From: Sipunculus nudus
Taxonomy: Eukaryota; Annelida; Sipuncula; Golfingiida; Sipunculidae
Assembly (NCBI GenBank): GCA_026874595.1
Contig: CM049311.1
Location: forward strand, 17,261,676-17,325,675
Reading direction: 5' to 3'
DNA: 64,000 nucleotides
Part shown: positions 21,029-31,703 of the stretch, piece after piece
Layout of the letters: every line of letters begins with the position of its first letter
Numbering within the stretch: the first letter of the stretch is position 1
Position numbers and translations under genes: made by a program
The notes under the pieces: model-generated
Told to the model about the DNA's origin: nothing
Database searches by the model: none
What the model saw: the letters and a program-made list of their open reading frames with translations, nothing else

Positions 21029-21918
21029 TAGGGCTGTATCAATATATCGATATATCGATACGAATCGATACACGACGTCGATACGATAACCGAAATGCGT
21101 TGCATGCTGTATTGGTCGTATCGCTTGCTTGCTAATGAATAGAGTTCTAACTATAACTTTACATATAACAATGACATTATAAATCTAAATGCACTGCAGT
21201 CCATATATTTGTTGCTTTGGCTTTTAAGACTTGTTAATAACATGTATATACGCATGCACGTAAGTACTTCCAAGACAAGCAGGCGCATGTGAGCGATAAT
21301 AGGAGAATGATAATAACGTTTCTCTTTATTAATGAAACTTATATCCACATCACGTATTGCTAAAAGGAACAGGGTACATTCACGTATATATCCTATCTTT
21401 ATATATGTCATTCAATCTCTAATTTTTTTAACGGTCATAGGTTACTCGGAACTCCCGCGTTCAACATCAGATGTCAAATAAATGGTTAAAGCCTGGGGAC
21501 AAATCCTGTACAAACAGGAGAGTGACTAATGGGATTCATATTCACAGAATTATACAAAACTGTGTAATTACATGACATAAAAAAACAACCTATGATCTTC
21601 ACCACCGAATGCAATAAAACACGTTTGTGCGGGGCGGGGGGGGGGGGGGGAGTGGATGCTAAGGGCTCAAAGAAGTAATTAAAAGTAACTGGTTGGTTTA
21701 TTCATTTAATATCAAGCTTAAGCCGCTTAAGTGCATAGCATACTAAATATGTTGTATGTTAAAATAAAAAAAAAGACATATAAAAACAAGAAACAGAGCT
21801 TTTATTAAGAAATGATATACAAAGAAAAAAAAAACGTATCGTCAATACGTATCGGTATCGAATTAACTGTATCGCAATACAGTTTTGTACCGGAGGGGCG
21901 GACCGATACCCAGCCCTA
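21029..21918. mobile_element. Non-autonomous hAT-like element, 890 bp
   Basis: The ends are TAGGGCTG at the left and CAGCCCTA at the right, the typical hAT-type terminus. Flanking 8-mers are GTCTTTAT (21021-21028) and GTCGTTAT (21919-21926), 7 of 8 identical, fitting an 8 bp target duplication. Both ends continue into ATCGATA/TATCGATA-rich subterminal sequence. A G run lies near 21636. No transposase is recognisable inside. Confidence 0.75.
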
Positions 21919-21926
21919 GTCGTTAT

Positions 21927-22430
21927 AAGAACTTTTCACAATCAAATTACCCTTAGATCATTAATGTATACACAGAGGAAGCCAGAAATCTCATAAATTC
22001 TTTTTCAAAAGGTAGGTCAATGGGCATCCTTTAAATAAATTTGGGTCACAACTTTCGTTAATCAGTACTGAAAGGGTACCATGGAAACTATTCATTTCAC
22101 TGCGGTTACATGTAGGCCAATGTTTACCAACTTGGCTAGTTGTCAAGTACGCACTTAACTTTATCGTCTGTACAAATAGTTTCATCTCTCTCTCGTTCGC
22201 TCTCTCCAAACGCACAACGCTCGCTAACAAGATGTATACACCTTTGAGCCTAGGCTTTTCAGTGTTGTAAAAAAAAAAAAAAAAAAAAAAAACAGCACAT
22301 TTATAATAGCATATATATTGGGAGCCCTTGACAAGTTTTGATTCCTTGGATTTCGAAGTGTCTTTCTCTTGACTGACATTTGTCTTCAACACAAAGCTAG
22401 CAGTCACGTATTTGCCAGTTCTCGTTACTT
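21927..22430. other. Gene-free stretch with an A run
   Basis: No gene is recognised. The 138-codon minus-strand frame at 21991-22407 passes through a run of about 22 A and has no domain resemblance; I do not call it. Confidence 0.45.
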
Positions 22431-23470
22431 TTTATACTCTCGTCATATGACGAGATTGTTATGATAAATCCACCGTCCGCCCGTCTGTCCGTCCGTCCGT
22501 TAACTTTAAGTGTCGCCGCGATAACTTACCGGGGCTTTGATGGATTCTCACGAAACTCACAATAACTACCTACCAAGAGAGTTCGATTAAGGACAATATC
22601 CACGCATATTTAATAAAGTCAAGGGTCACAAGGCTACTTTGTGCTGTCGCGGGGATATTTTATCAAGAATATGTAGGATTTTGATAAAACTCATAAGAAA
22701 TGTTAATCAATAAAATATCTCATACATATACATACTCTTACCTATTGATGTTACTTCTTATAATGCATACCAAAAAATATTTTAAACTGATTTTAATAAA
22801 GGATAACACAACAGGATAATTAACATGTTTATAACTTTAATATCTCTTCATAAGCATCACACAATGCACTCCGAAATTACCGCTTTGTATAGCCTTAATT
22901 ATGCATTGTCACTAATCTGAAGATCACGTGGAGCTTGTCTAATTTGCATATGTGATATAAATAAGACAAATATGCTCCTAATTAGCCCAAGCTTGATGAA
23001 TAGATACCGGGCCGAACACATAGAGCAGACTTCAGCTTATCACTTAATTTGACCGCTTGTAATAGCGCATAATATATAATCTATATCGATTGTTTGTACA
23101 CTGAACATGATAGGCCATTAAGTTTGTACTATAGACATTAATTGTTTATGTACCCAACGGGTTACAACAGGACATTGTGTATCTCAGGAATACTTCAATG
23201 GTTGATAGAGTCTTTAAACACCCTCATAAAATTATGAATTATGATTTAATATGCAAAGTATTAATTATGATTACAGATGTATGTGTATTATTTAAATGAA
23301 ATAGTGTTCGATCGGGTATGTTGTTACACAGAATATAAAATATGTTAATTTTCTCATTATAGTTCAAGATTTAAACAAAGCAGTTAAATTTGCTTCTTGA
23401 AGACGTGTACGCTTTTGTGCATAGTGGCGGCTTCGATTATCAGATCTCTATGCAGGTATGCATGTATTTT
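22431..23470. repeat. Copy B of the duplicated block, 3' flank of hydrolase copy 2
   Basis: About 22770-23440 matches 1195-1740 plus 3060-3260. In front of it, 22480-22500 is a CCGTCCGTCCGT tract like those at the edges of other dispersed repeats here. This copy is continuous, whereas copy A is split by about 1.3 kb. No gene is seen. Confidence 0.6.
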
Positions 23471-23550
23471 ACCTTGATTCTAATTATAGCTTTGTTGATA
23501 CCATGTGCAGAGTATTAAGCAACCATGTTTGACTTTCGAACTTTGATTCT

Positions 23551-24237
23551 TTAAGCAAGTTTCTCGTTCATGAAGTCCGTCATCCTATTCAAGGCCAGTG
23601 CACTTAGCTCAGGATTGAAATTGGCTGCTTCTGGGTTGGTGAAAGAATGGCCAGCGTCGTAGGTGTAGAACATTAGCGGGACTCCTCCTATTTCCATCTT
23701 CTCTCTTGCTGCCTCATAATCAGCAGGACTGGAGAACCCTACTACCTGGTCTTTTTCACCAAAATTACACTGGACTGGTATTTTGATCGTAGAAATATCG
23801 GCAATTTTTGCTGATGGAATTCCATAAAAAGGGGATGCGGCGCTTATTTCATCTGGGACCAAAGCTGCAGCGGCAAATGAAAGCGCCCCGCCCATACTGA
23901 AACCGGTCACGCCCACTTTAGCACAGCCCAGTCCCTTCAGATAACGGGCGGCTGCCTGGATGTCTTTTATAGCTCCTGGCCAGTCAAGGCTGCCCATTAA
24001 ATGACCTGCCGTTTCCATGTCAGTTGCAAGTTTACCTCTATAGAAATCCGGAACAATAACGACAAAGTTACCTTTACGCGATAACGAGTCCCCCTTTGTT
24101 TGGATTTGTTGGTTCATTCCCCACCATTCGTGTATGACGATCAGACCTTTGTTAGACTTCGAAGCGTCCCCAAAAACCACGCCATGACAGTCACCCTGGG
24201 CATTTTCAGACTTGAATGTTACCTTTGCTCCGGCCAT
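23551..24237 (-). CDS. CMBL: CMBL-like dienelactone hydrolase family protein, copy 2 (Ser at the nucleophile position)
   Basis: The 228-residue protein is closely related to copy 1 throughout and starts MAGAKVTF. Glu37 (HEWWG), Asp163 (GEKDQ) and His197 (DAGHSF) are present, but the nucleophile elbow reads GFSMGGA, so the catalytic Cys114 is Ser (plus-strand codon at about 23896-23898). Serine is the usual nucleophile in other alpha/beta hydrolases, so the protein may have changed, and not lost, activity; this is inference. The frame is otherwise intact, with no intron in the coding part. Its upstream flank shares a proposed short 5' UTR intron with copy 1. One extra residue (VPDE versus VPE) follows the elbow. 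Confidence 0.9.
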   Translation of the reverse strand: MAGAKVTFKSENAQGDCHGVVFGDASKSNKGLIVIHEWWGMNQQIQTKGDSLSRKGNFVVIVPDFYRGKLATDMETAGHLMGSLDWPGAIKDIQAAARYLKGLGCAKVGVTGFSMGGALSFAAAALVPDEISAASPFYGIPSAKIADISTIKIPVQCNFGEKDQVVGFSSPADYEAAREKMEIGGVPLMFYTYDAGHSFTNPEAANFNPELSALALNRMTDFMNEKLA

Positions 24238-24263
24238 GTTGGTGCTGCGGGCTTATTGTACCA

Positions 24264-24325
24264 CTGTATGCGTGTACACCTTGAAGACTAGCGGTGATTG
24301 CATAACTGTACACATGGAGACTCAC
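24264..24325 (-). other. Proposed short 5' UTR intron of hydrolase copy 2
   Basis: On the minus strand a donor-like G|GTGAGTCT at 24325 and an acceptor-like GCATACAG at 24264 bracket 62 bases. An alternative acceptor CTTCAAG would give 46. The equivalent interval in copy 1 is about 3.1 kb. The exon side matches 20023-20095. Confidence 0.4.
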
Positions 24326-24399
24326 CAATTTAATATATGACGAAGCACGTGTTGCAGCATCAACCTTATACCTTTGACCCGCTCGCACACGTGTGCGTT

Positions 24400-26040
24400 T
24401 CTAACGGTATGGGAGATACGCGGGCGCAAAGGCGGTATCAGTCCCTGCATTTCCCCAATCTAGAGGTACCACTACAAAAAATATAGAAAAAAGTATAAGA
24501 AAATCCAATCTGAATTTATGGAAGAATTAAGTCGTCCTTTCAGTTCAAATTCCGATGTCATGTGTTATTTCATGGCCCTGAATTTCTGAAGTGGGGCCTA
24601 CATTTACTCTTCAACATTAATAGAACTAATTTTATCTGAGAATTATAGCAGTGAGGCAGGATAATACACTTAATCCAGTTGTATGAAATATTCTATTTAA
24701 GTCTCAGTCTTAACATATCTATTTATATATGTGCTAGGGAATCGCACGGATATGTGAGTGTTAATCATTAGTTTCATTATTAGTTATTTTTTAGAATATT
24801 CGGAATTAAAGCTTAGACCGGAAACACAGATTTGACGGTCAACGAGACCATTTATAAAACCAGTTAGCCTCAAGCTATGACTGTTTCGTTTAGATTCTTA
24901 GCTTCTGGTCCAGCCCTCTGAGTAAAAAAAAACCCAGGTGGCTAGGCAATTTAGTGATATTAGTAATGTCGTAATATTGTGATCTCAGCAGATCATCAAA
25001 TGGCTTCAAGACTTGTATTTGTATAAAGTGTTGTTCTACGAATACATAAAACTTACAAGAACGGATTTTCGTCGTGATTGTGTGGTGTCACAGTGGAGTT
25101 TTTGTATGTGCGAATGTATCCAAAACGCACATCATATAAGCTACAAATAATTGTATTTTAAATTCTTTGGTTCTGATTAATAAGTATTTTATTATAACAA
25201 AATACGCATCTGAATCTGTTGCTTATTAATAGCTTACTAGCAAATACCCGTGCTACGCACGGTTTGGGGCGAACACGACAATCCGTACGGTGGTATCGGA
25301 AATCCACGGAAAATCCGGAAATGCGTAAAAAAAATCACACAAATAACATTACGCTATTAATATCAAGACCCATTATATCTATGGTGTCGTGGATAAATAT
25401 CTTTCGGAACAGCGTACAGTCGCAAACGGTCACCCGAAGCCATAGCCTAACATCTGGTCGGGGATTTTGACAAATATATAGTCACCTACACATGTACCAT
25501 ATGACATAAGAAACTGATCAACTGTATTACATATACATACAAAAGAAACCGTCCACGTAAAAGACCTAAGAAGAAAATGCAAAAATACCAGTTTTATATG
25601 TGAAAATAAACACGAAGGCCATGACTTATACGCAATAAGCATACACGCTAAATGAAAGAATTAAGTCTTTAAAATCAAAGCGTATTACATAAACATTATT
25701 GAAAATCAGATGGCACATGCATGTAAAAGAAACAAATGCCAGTAAAAACGTATTAAATATACATTTCACAGGAGTTTTATATTTGTAACAGCAGTAATGA
25801 GAATTAACCTCGATTTCAAAAGCATTTTAAGTCCATTTTATGTGTTAACAACTTTGGTGGTGCCACTCCACACATGTACACATCACACTCTACCAACCAC
25901 GACGTGAATTCGGTTTACATTATCTTTACATATGTTACATAGTAGGCCTACATGTGTTGGTGAATATTTGTCAAGGACCTCAATCGCATGCAAGGGCCCG
26001 GACCTCATGAGACCAAGTGGGACTGTATAAGACCAAAAAT
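24400..26040. other. Gene-free stretch with one dispersed repeat
   Basis: No gene is recognised. About 25236-25370 (CAATCCGTACGGTGGTATCG onward, ending TTACGCTATTAATAT) recurs in direct orientation at about 26630-26725; frames through both copies translate to similar peptides (RQSVRWYR), which reflects the repeat, not a gene. Confidence 0.5.
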
Positions 26041-26335
26041 ATCAAAGGTATGGTTGTCAGGCACCGCCCGCGTCAATAAAAAGCCTACTACCCCCCCCCC
26101 CCCCCCCTTTAAAAAAATTTATTTTGTTTTCCATCTTTCAAGAGGATAAAATAATACAATTTTGATCAGATTTCCTTTGTTATGTAGTGCTTTTGCGTGT
26201 TTAGCATACAATTCTGTTATTTTCATGCTTTTCCCTAATCATATGAAATTTTTTTTCGAAACATACAAAACAAAGGTAAAATATCGCCCGGCCTCACAGG
26301 TTTGTGAAATATAGTGCTTGAGAACCATACCATTT
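26041..26335 (-). repeat. Dispersed repeat, inverted copy
   Basis: Read on the minus strand this matches about 2420-2660 and 28640-28860: CATATGATTAGGGAAAAG-like start, TGCTAAACA, TACATAACAAAGGAAATC, CTTGAAAGATG, GACGCGGGCGGTGCCTGA. A run of 17 C lies at about 26091-26107, next to the GC-rich end. Confidence 0.6.
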
Positions 26336-27240
26336 TTTGGCCTATCCGTTTCCTGCGACCCGGTATATGTGCACCTTAAGCATATCAGGTCACGAAGAGG
26401 GCTCCTGAAAAAACAATTCTTTCCGAGATCCCCCTTATGAAAAGGGACTGCCGATGTGGATTATTTCGGGCCGGTCACCGCAAAGTGTAAGAAAACCCCA
26501 GATAGGGCCCGAAGACACAAAGCAAAGAGGCGCCCGCAGGGGAGCAAATATTAAAATTATTATTTATGCACGTAATACGCAAATATCGCAAATAAAAGTG
26601 GGTGGAATCTCTTCGGACAAACGTAGAGCATATGTATGTCGAAAATCACGGCAATCCGTTCGGTGGTATCGGAGGAGATACGGAAAATTACAAAAATCGC
26701 CTTACGCTATTAATATATAGATTACGAGTTTTGCATGGGGCACAATCTGGCGGTAATATTAGATACTGGGGTCCAACTCTTTTCAGATGTTCGTACAAAT
26801 TAGGTATGAGGTGTTATGTTATGGGTAAGATTCTTTCCCATCGAAAATGCTGCATGCTCACCAGCGAGTGATTTTTCACGCCCTCTAGCGCCAGATGAAT
26901 ATAACACTAAATGATCCATAATCTAAAGTCTATTTATTCATCTTAATTTAAGATTGATAAAATCCTGAAAATTTGGCATATTTTGATAACTTTGGATGAA
27001 ATTTGGACCTTACATATTGTCCTAAGAGTGTTGGGCTCTTTTACGATGTTTCAAATTAAGGGCGAGAAAATCCGTAAGTACTTTCACATTTTTTCATAAT
27101 TCCTGCTTGATCGTGGCGAGGCCAAAATGAGCCGCACCAACCAGTCAAGGAACAAGTATGTGTAATAAAGTTCCTTTTGCTGGCCAGAGATTAAACAAAT
27201 GAACCATGAACCATGACGCCCAGCGTAATCTAACACACTA
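26336..27240. other. Gene-free stretch
   Basis: Contains the second copy of the short repeat noted at 25236 (26630-26725). Nothing else is recognised. Confidence 0.45.
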
Positions 27241-27418
27241 CAGTAAAACTTCGCCTTATGACCACCCAGGTTGAGTGACCACCTCAAAATAAGGACCACC
27301 TCTCCACAGCCTCGATTCTCTTTTGCTTTTTACATAAGACCTCACCTAGACGACCGCCTCGAAAATGCGACCGTTTTATCAAGGTCCAAATGGTGGTCGT
27401 AATTTTGAGGTTTTACTG
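27241..27418. mobile_element. TA-flanked MITE, 178 bp
   Basis: The left end is CAGTAAAACTTCGCCTTATG and the right end GGTTTTACTG, inverted, with TA on both sides (27239-27240 and 27419-27420). Internal ACCACC and GGTGGTCGTAATTTTGAGG extend the inverted match. The design matches 13185-13348. Confidence 0.82.
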
Positions 27419-27420
27419 TA

Positions 27421-29146
27421 CAACTAATCATAGCACTGATAGCAATAACATATAGACATGACTCAGTGATCAAATTGTGACTCAGTTAAAGGATTTGTTA
27501 ACCGTGATATAATACTTAAGTTATAATATCTACTGAAAATCGGTTAACATAGATGACGTCACTTTTAGCTTACACTCACATGCACGATAAATTTTCCTAT
27601 TAAAGTCGGTACTGCTGACAGCTATCTGACACTCTCTTTTGTTTTAAATAGAAATGATAATAGAAAGGCATAGTTCCTCCTTTACGTATCAGTTCTGCCT
27701 ATGTTTCAAAATTGTTTGTCAAGATTTCATTCTGAATCAATTTCTATTTGCCTAAACATGATAGAAATAAACTTGAACCGGGCTCGATCATAGCGCAAAA
27801 GAAAACATAACATAGCCTCTGCTATCATGAAACAAAATAGCGATCAACAGTAGAAAAATCTAATCTTTTGCGCGATTCATTACAAGTAAACCTACCTTCC
27901 TTTAATGAGAGTTTTCCATGCGGAATATTCTGTATTTGACCACGCGGTATTGTTGCACTAATCAGAAACATTTTGACTGTATTTATCAACATCAAGAACC
28001 AAAGCATGAATCATATGTGTCCCGCAAAACAGGCTAAAAAGAGACGCAAGGCTTATAAGCCAGGATGGTTTCGCTGGGAAACTTTTGTATTCAGCACAAT
28101 TGAACTGATAGCGGAAGATGAAAGACATTATTGAAAGTGACTTCGTACCTTGACTATGCTTGATATTACAGATGAAGTGTAAATATATTCTGACTTGTAT
28201 GGGAAACTTTGACCTCAAAATTTTAGATTGCAAGAGGCAAGTGGACATAAATGGCGCAACCAAAATATTTCTTTTTTTTAATATTTTTAATTGATCACAG
28301 AGGTAATTGTGGGAATTAACACTCATCATAATATATACAGAATCTGAGATCAAATTTCTGAAGCGGATTCGAAGGGGAAGGGGGTGGACCCAAACCGTGC
28401 CTGCTTGTATTGGCGGAGTGGATCCAATACATAAAATAACCATTGGCTATGTAATTCCTAAATTTGGGTAACCGTCCCGTCTTCGACATCTTCGGTGCTA
28501 AGTTCCCTGGGAAGTGGGGGGGGGGGGGGGGGGGGGGGGCTCACAAGGGTGTACTGTCTTTCACGAGCCTGGTGTGTTAGTCATGACGGCTTTAAAAGGT
28601 ACACGCATTAGGCCAAAAACTTAACTTTTTTGTATGTTTCAATTAAAATGTCATATGATCAGGAACAAGCATGAAATAACAGTTTTTTTTGTGTTTTTTT
28701 TTGTTGCTAAACAGGTAAAAGTACTACATAACAAAGGAAATCGTATCAAAATTGTATTATTTTATCATCTTGAAAGATGAAAATCAAAATAAAAATGTTT
28801 GATGTGGGGAGTTTAAATTGACGCGGGCGGTGCCTGAGAACCATACCTTTTATTTTTCTTTGGCCTTTTATTCCAGAATGGTTGCATGGGGAGCAGCCTG
28901 AAGAATCGGAGTCCGTCGTTGATATAATATTATAACCCCATTTTATTTCTCAAATTGAACAAAAGGGGATGCATGACTAACCCGAAATGACGAGAGTAGG
29001 CGCTGCAAGCGCACCTTTCACAATATTTACACCATTTTCGCTGACTTCGTGCAAGCTAGAGAACATTATATGACCTATGTGCAATTCCCGCAGTCACTCA
29101 CACGCACTCATAGTAGTATACCGCTAGAAAACTGCTTGATGCCAGC
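27421..29146. other. Gene-free stretch with a G run and a dispersed repeat
   Basis: A run of about 23 G lies near 28517-28539. The dispersed repeat shared with 2420 and 26041 is at about 28640-28860. The 161-codon minus-strand frame at 27958-28443 lacks any recognised domain, and I do not call it. Confidence 0.45.
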
Positions 29147-29806
29147 ATGGTAATATTCAGGTCAGAAAATTAATGTTCAGGGAGTCTGTAATGGCGTGCT
29201 GTTCGGGGATACATCAAAATCCAAGTAAGGATTAATCGTTATGCATGAATGCTTAAGAATGAATGCATCAATTCAAAACCAAGGAGAGCTGATATCTGGT
29301 TCAGGTATTTTGGTTGTTCTAATCCCGGATTTCTACAGGGGAGAAGTGGTGACAAATAACGAGGCAGCGGGTCATTTAATGGACAACCGTGACTGGCCAG
29401 GTGCTGTGAAAGAGATCCAAGCAGCCACCCGCTGCTAAAAGGAACTGAGCTGTCTTTAGGTGGGTGTGACTGGTTTTTGTATGGGCGGAGGGCATTCCCT
29501 TGCTGCCGCAGTGCTGGTACCAGAAATAAGCGCGGCAGCTGCGTTTTATGGACTCCCGCCTTAAGCCTTTGTCGATATGGCTACCATCAAATTTGCAGTT
29601 CAGTGTAAGTTTGCTGAAAAGGACGATTCTGCAGATTACTCAACCACTGCTGACTATGATGAAAACAGGAGGCGTGCCTTTTAATCTTCTACACGTACGA
29701 CGCCGGCCATGCGTTAACCAATCTTGATTTGCCCCAATATGATGCAGAAATATGTGCCCTTTCTCTGAAGAAGACGACTGACTTTCTGATTGAGAAACTT
29801 GATTAG
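29147..29806 (+). pseudogene. Decayed third copy of the CMBL-like hydrolase
   Basis: This follows the hydrolase from an ATG at 29147 (ATGGTAATATTCAGG) to a final TAG at 29806. Recognisable pieces include NGVLFGDTSKS, IPDFYRGEVVTNNEAAGHL, DWPGAVKEIQAATR, GVTGFCMGGG, VPEISAAAAFYGLP, KFAEKDD, and TYDAGHALT. In-frame stops follow SK (about 29224) and TRC (about 29436), with others near 29457 and 29562. A frameshift lies near 29680, and the HEWWG motif is lost. It keeps the Cys nucleophile codon, so it resembles copy 1 more than copy 2 there. It lies opposite to the two intact genes. It cannot encode a working enzyme. Confidence 0.9.
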
Positions 29807-31354
29807 TTGAACAGTAAAAGCGACCTTTGTTGGTAACCTCATAAAGCTGAATTTTTAACATGAATACGATATATAATCTTTATCCTCCGTGCATTACAAA
29901 GACCTGGCTGTATTTAAAAGTCTATGTCGTGTACAAAGACTGGTTTATTGGGTCAGTGTGTTTATATAAACAGACAATAGTAAGTTTGACTGAAGCTTAA
30001 TACTGTGAAATTAACTTTTAGCATTTACTATTGAATTAAGCTACGTCTTATGGTTTCTGCGGTTTATCTCGGGTTTTATTGTTTATAGAATTAATTTTTT
30101 ACATTGCTGGATATGACATCGTTAGATTTGACTGATAATTTCAGTGCTGGTTAATTTTTCTCAATATACTATTTGCGAGTATGAGTGCCACCTGGCAGCA
30201 AATTATGTAATTAATATTTTGTTCTCTGGCTGAAAGGCTTTGCAGTGGTTCAATATTTCATTTTGTATATTTCAGCGGCAAATAAATACCAACGACCTCA
30301 CATGCATATGGAGTTTAAAGGAGTGGCATGTCATTTTAAATAATCATTAGGTACATTTGATGGTTTGAGGATCTAGGTCGATGAATTAGTAGTATTGAAC
30401 CGAGCCATTCTTTATTAATTCTACTTATTTATAACAATGTTTCATGGTATTTCGCGTTTTGTGCTGAATTATATAGGGAATATAGTAGCCAGCGGAAGCC
30501 CTGTACACAGTTACGTTGACTGTGTATTCAGTTTTAACATCCATTTAAGTACACTCTTCCCGGAATACTGTATCTAATTCGCATCCTGTATTCCTGCACA
30601 GCCGTATAGTTGCAAAGGTAACGGAAATGGAAAATGCATATAGTGATACAAAAGGCTGATACAACATTACAGGTAGTTAAGTGTCAAGCTAGATGAGGAC
30701 ATAGGTGTATAGACTCTGTGGGTATGTGGCATAGGTTTCTATAAAACATGGCACGTACTCTTTCTTTGTATCGTAAAAAGCAACCAACAACGATCACGTT
30801 TTTCATGTTAAGTCTGGCGTAAAAAGCGTGATACATCATAAGATGGTATATAGGTAGCATAGGTAGCATAACCCTGTTGACACCGTCATTGGCAACAACC
30901 CTGCACTGAATGCACCAGCAGCGCCGCCTAGCGTCTTCTGTCGGGGTGTCGATGTGATGGCACCGGTCCTGCCCTTTCTTCCATGGCTAATTTTGCCCAT
31001 AAAAATCTTTAAACAGGCTAGAAAAATTACACTCTTCATAAAAACAAAACAAATTAATACATTTAATCTTTGCTCCCAGTAAAAATAAGACTTAAACGTT
31101 TACAAGTCAAATATTTTGCAAAAAACACAATATCACTAATACATGCCATCCATGACACTCCCTGAATGTGCGAAATGAATACCCTCTTAATAGTATTAAT
31201 TAAGACCAGAGGGCTTTCGCTATAACCGAAGATCAAACTATTGGTTAAACGGAAGTAAAGCAGATGCGACAGTACATTTCCAACAAAACTTCACCTTATT
31301 CAGGTTGAGAAATGTAGTAAGAATTTTATCATCAAAGAAATATTTCATCATGTT

Positions 31355-31412
<58 letters not shown>

Positions 31413-31629
31413 CTAAATACTTATAATCCTGGGAAGGAAAATATTTTGCGCTGATTATTTATATGATCATAAATGTTAATGAATACAAAATATCAGGTAA
31501 AACTGATTTTGTGATTTACAACATATGCCTTGCTTTTAACCTAAACAATATTCTGTGTTTTTTTCGGACGCGGTATTTCTTCAGTCTCAATAAAATATGT
31601 GATAAAAAAATACATGATAGAAAAACGAA
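29807..31629. other. Gene-free stretch between hydrolase pseudogene and eEF2-like gene
   Basis: No gene is recognised. A (AT)n-(AG)n compound microsatellite is at about 31359-31411. The minus-strand 67-codon frame near 30836-31039 has no resemblance to known proteins. Confidence 0.45.
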
Positions 31630-31635
31630 TTTATT
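31630..31635 (-). promoter_or_regulatory. AATAAA polyadenylation signal of the eEF2-like gene
   Basis: TTTATT on the plus strand reads AATAAA on the minus strand, about 69 bases after the stop codon. Confidence 0.55.
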
Positions 31636-31703
31636 AATCGTTCAGTTCCAGTTATACCAATCACAACTTGAATAGACTTAGTGAACTGTTGGGTTCTTTC
31701 AAA

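Noticed and set aside
27958-28443. 161-codon minus-strand frame
   Set aside because: Composition and lack of any motif suggest chance; it overlaps no conserved-looking sequence.
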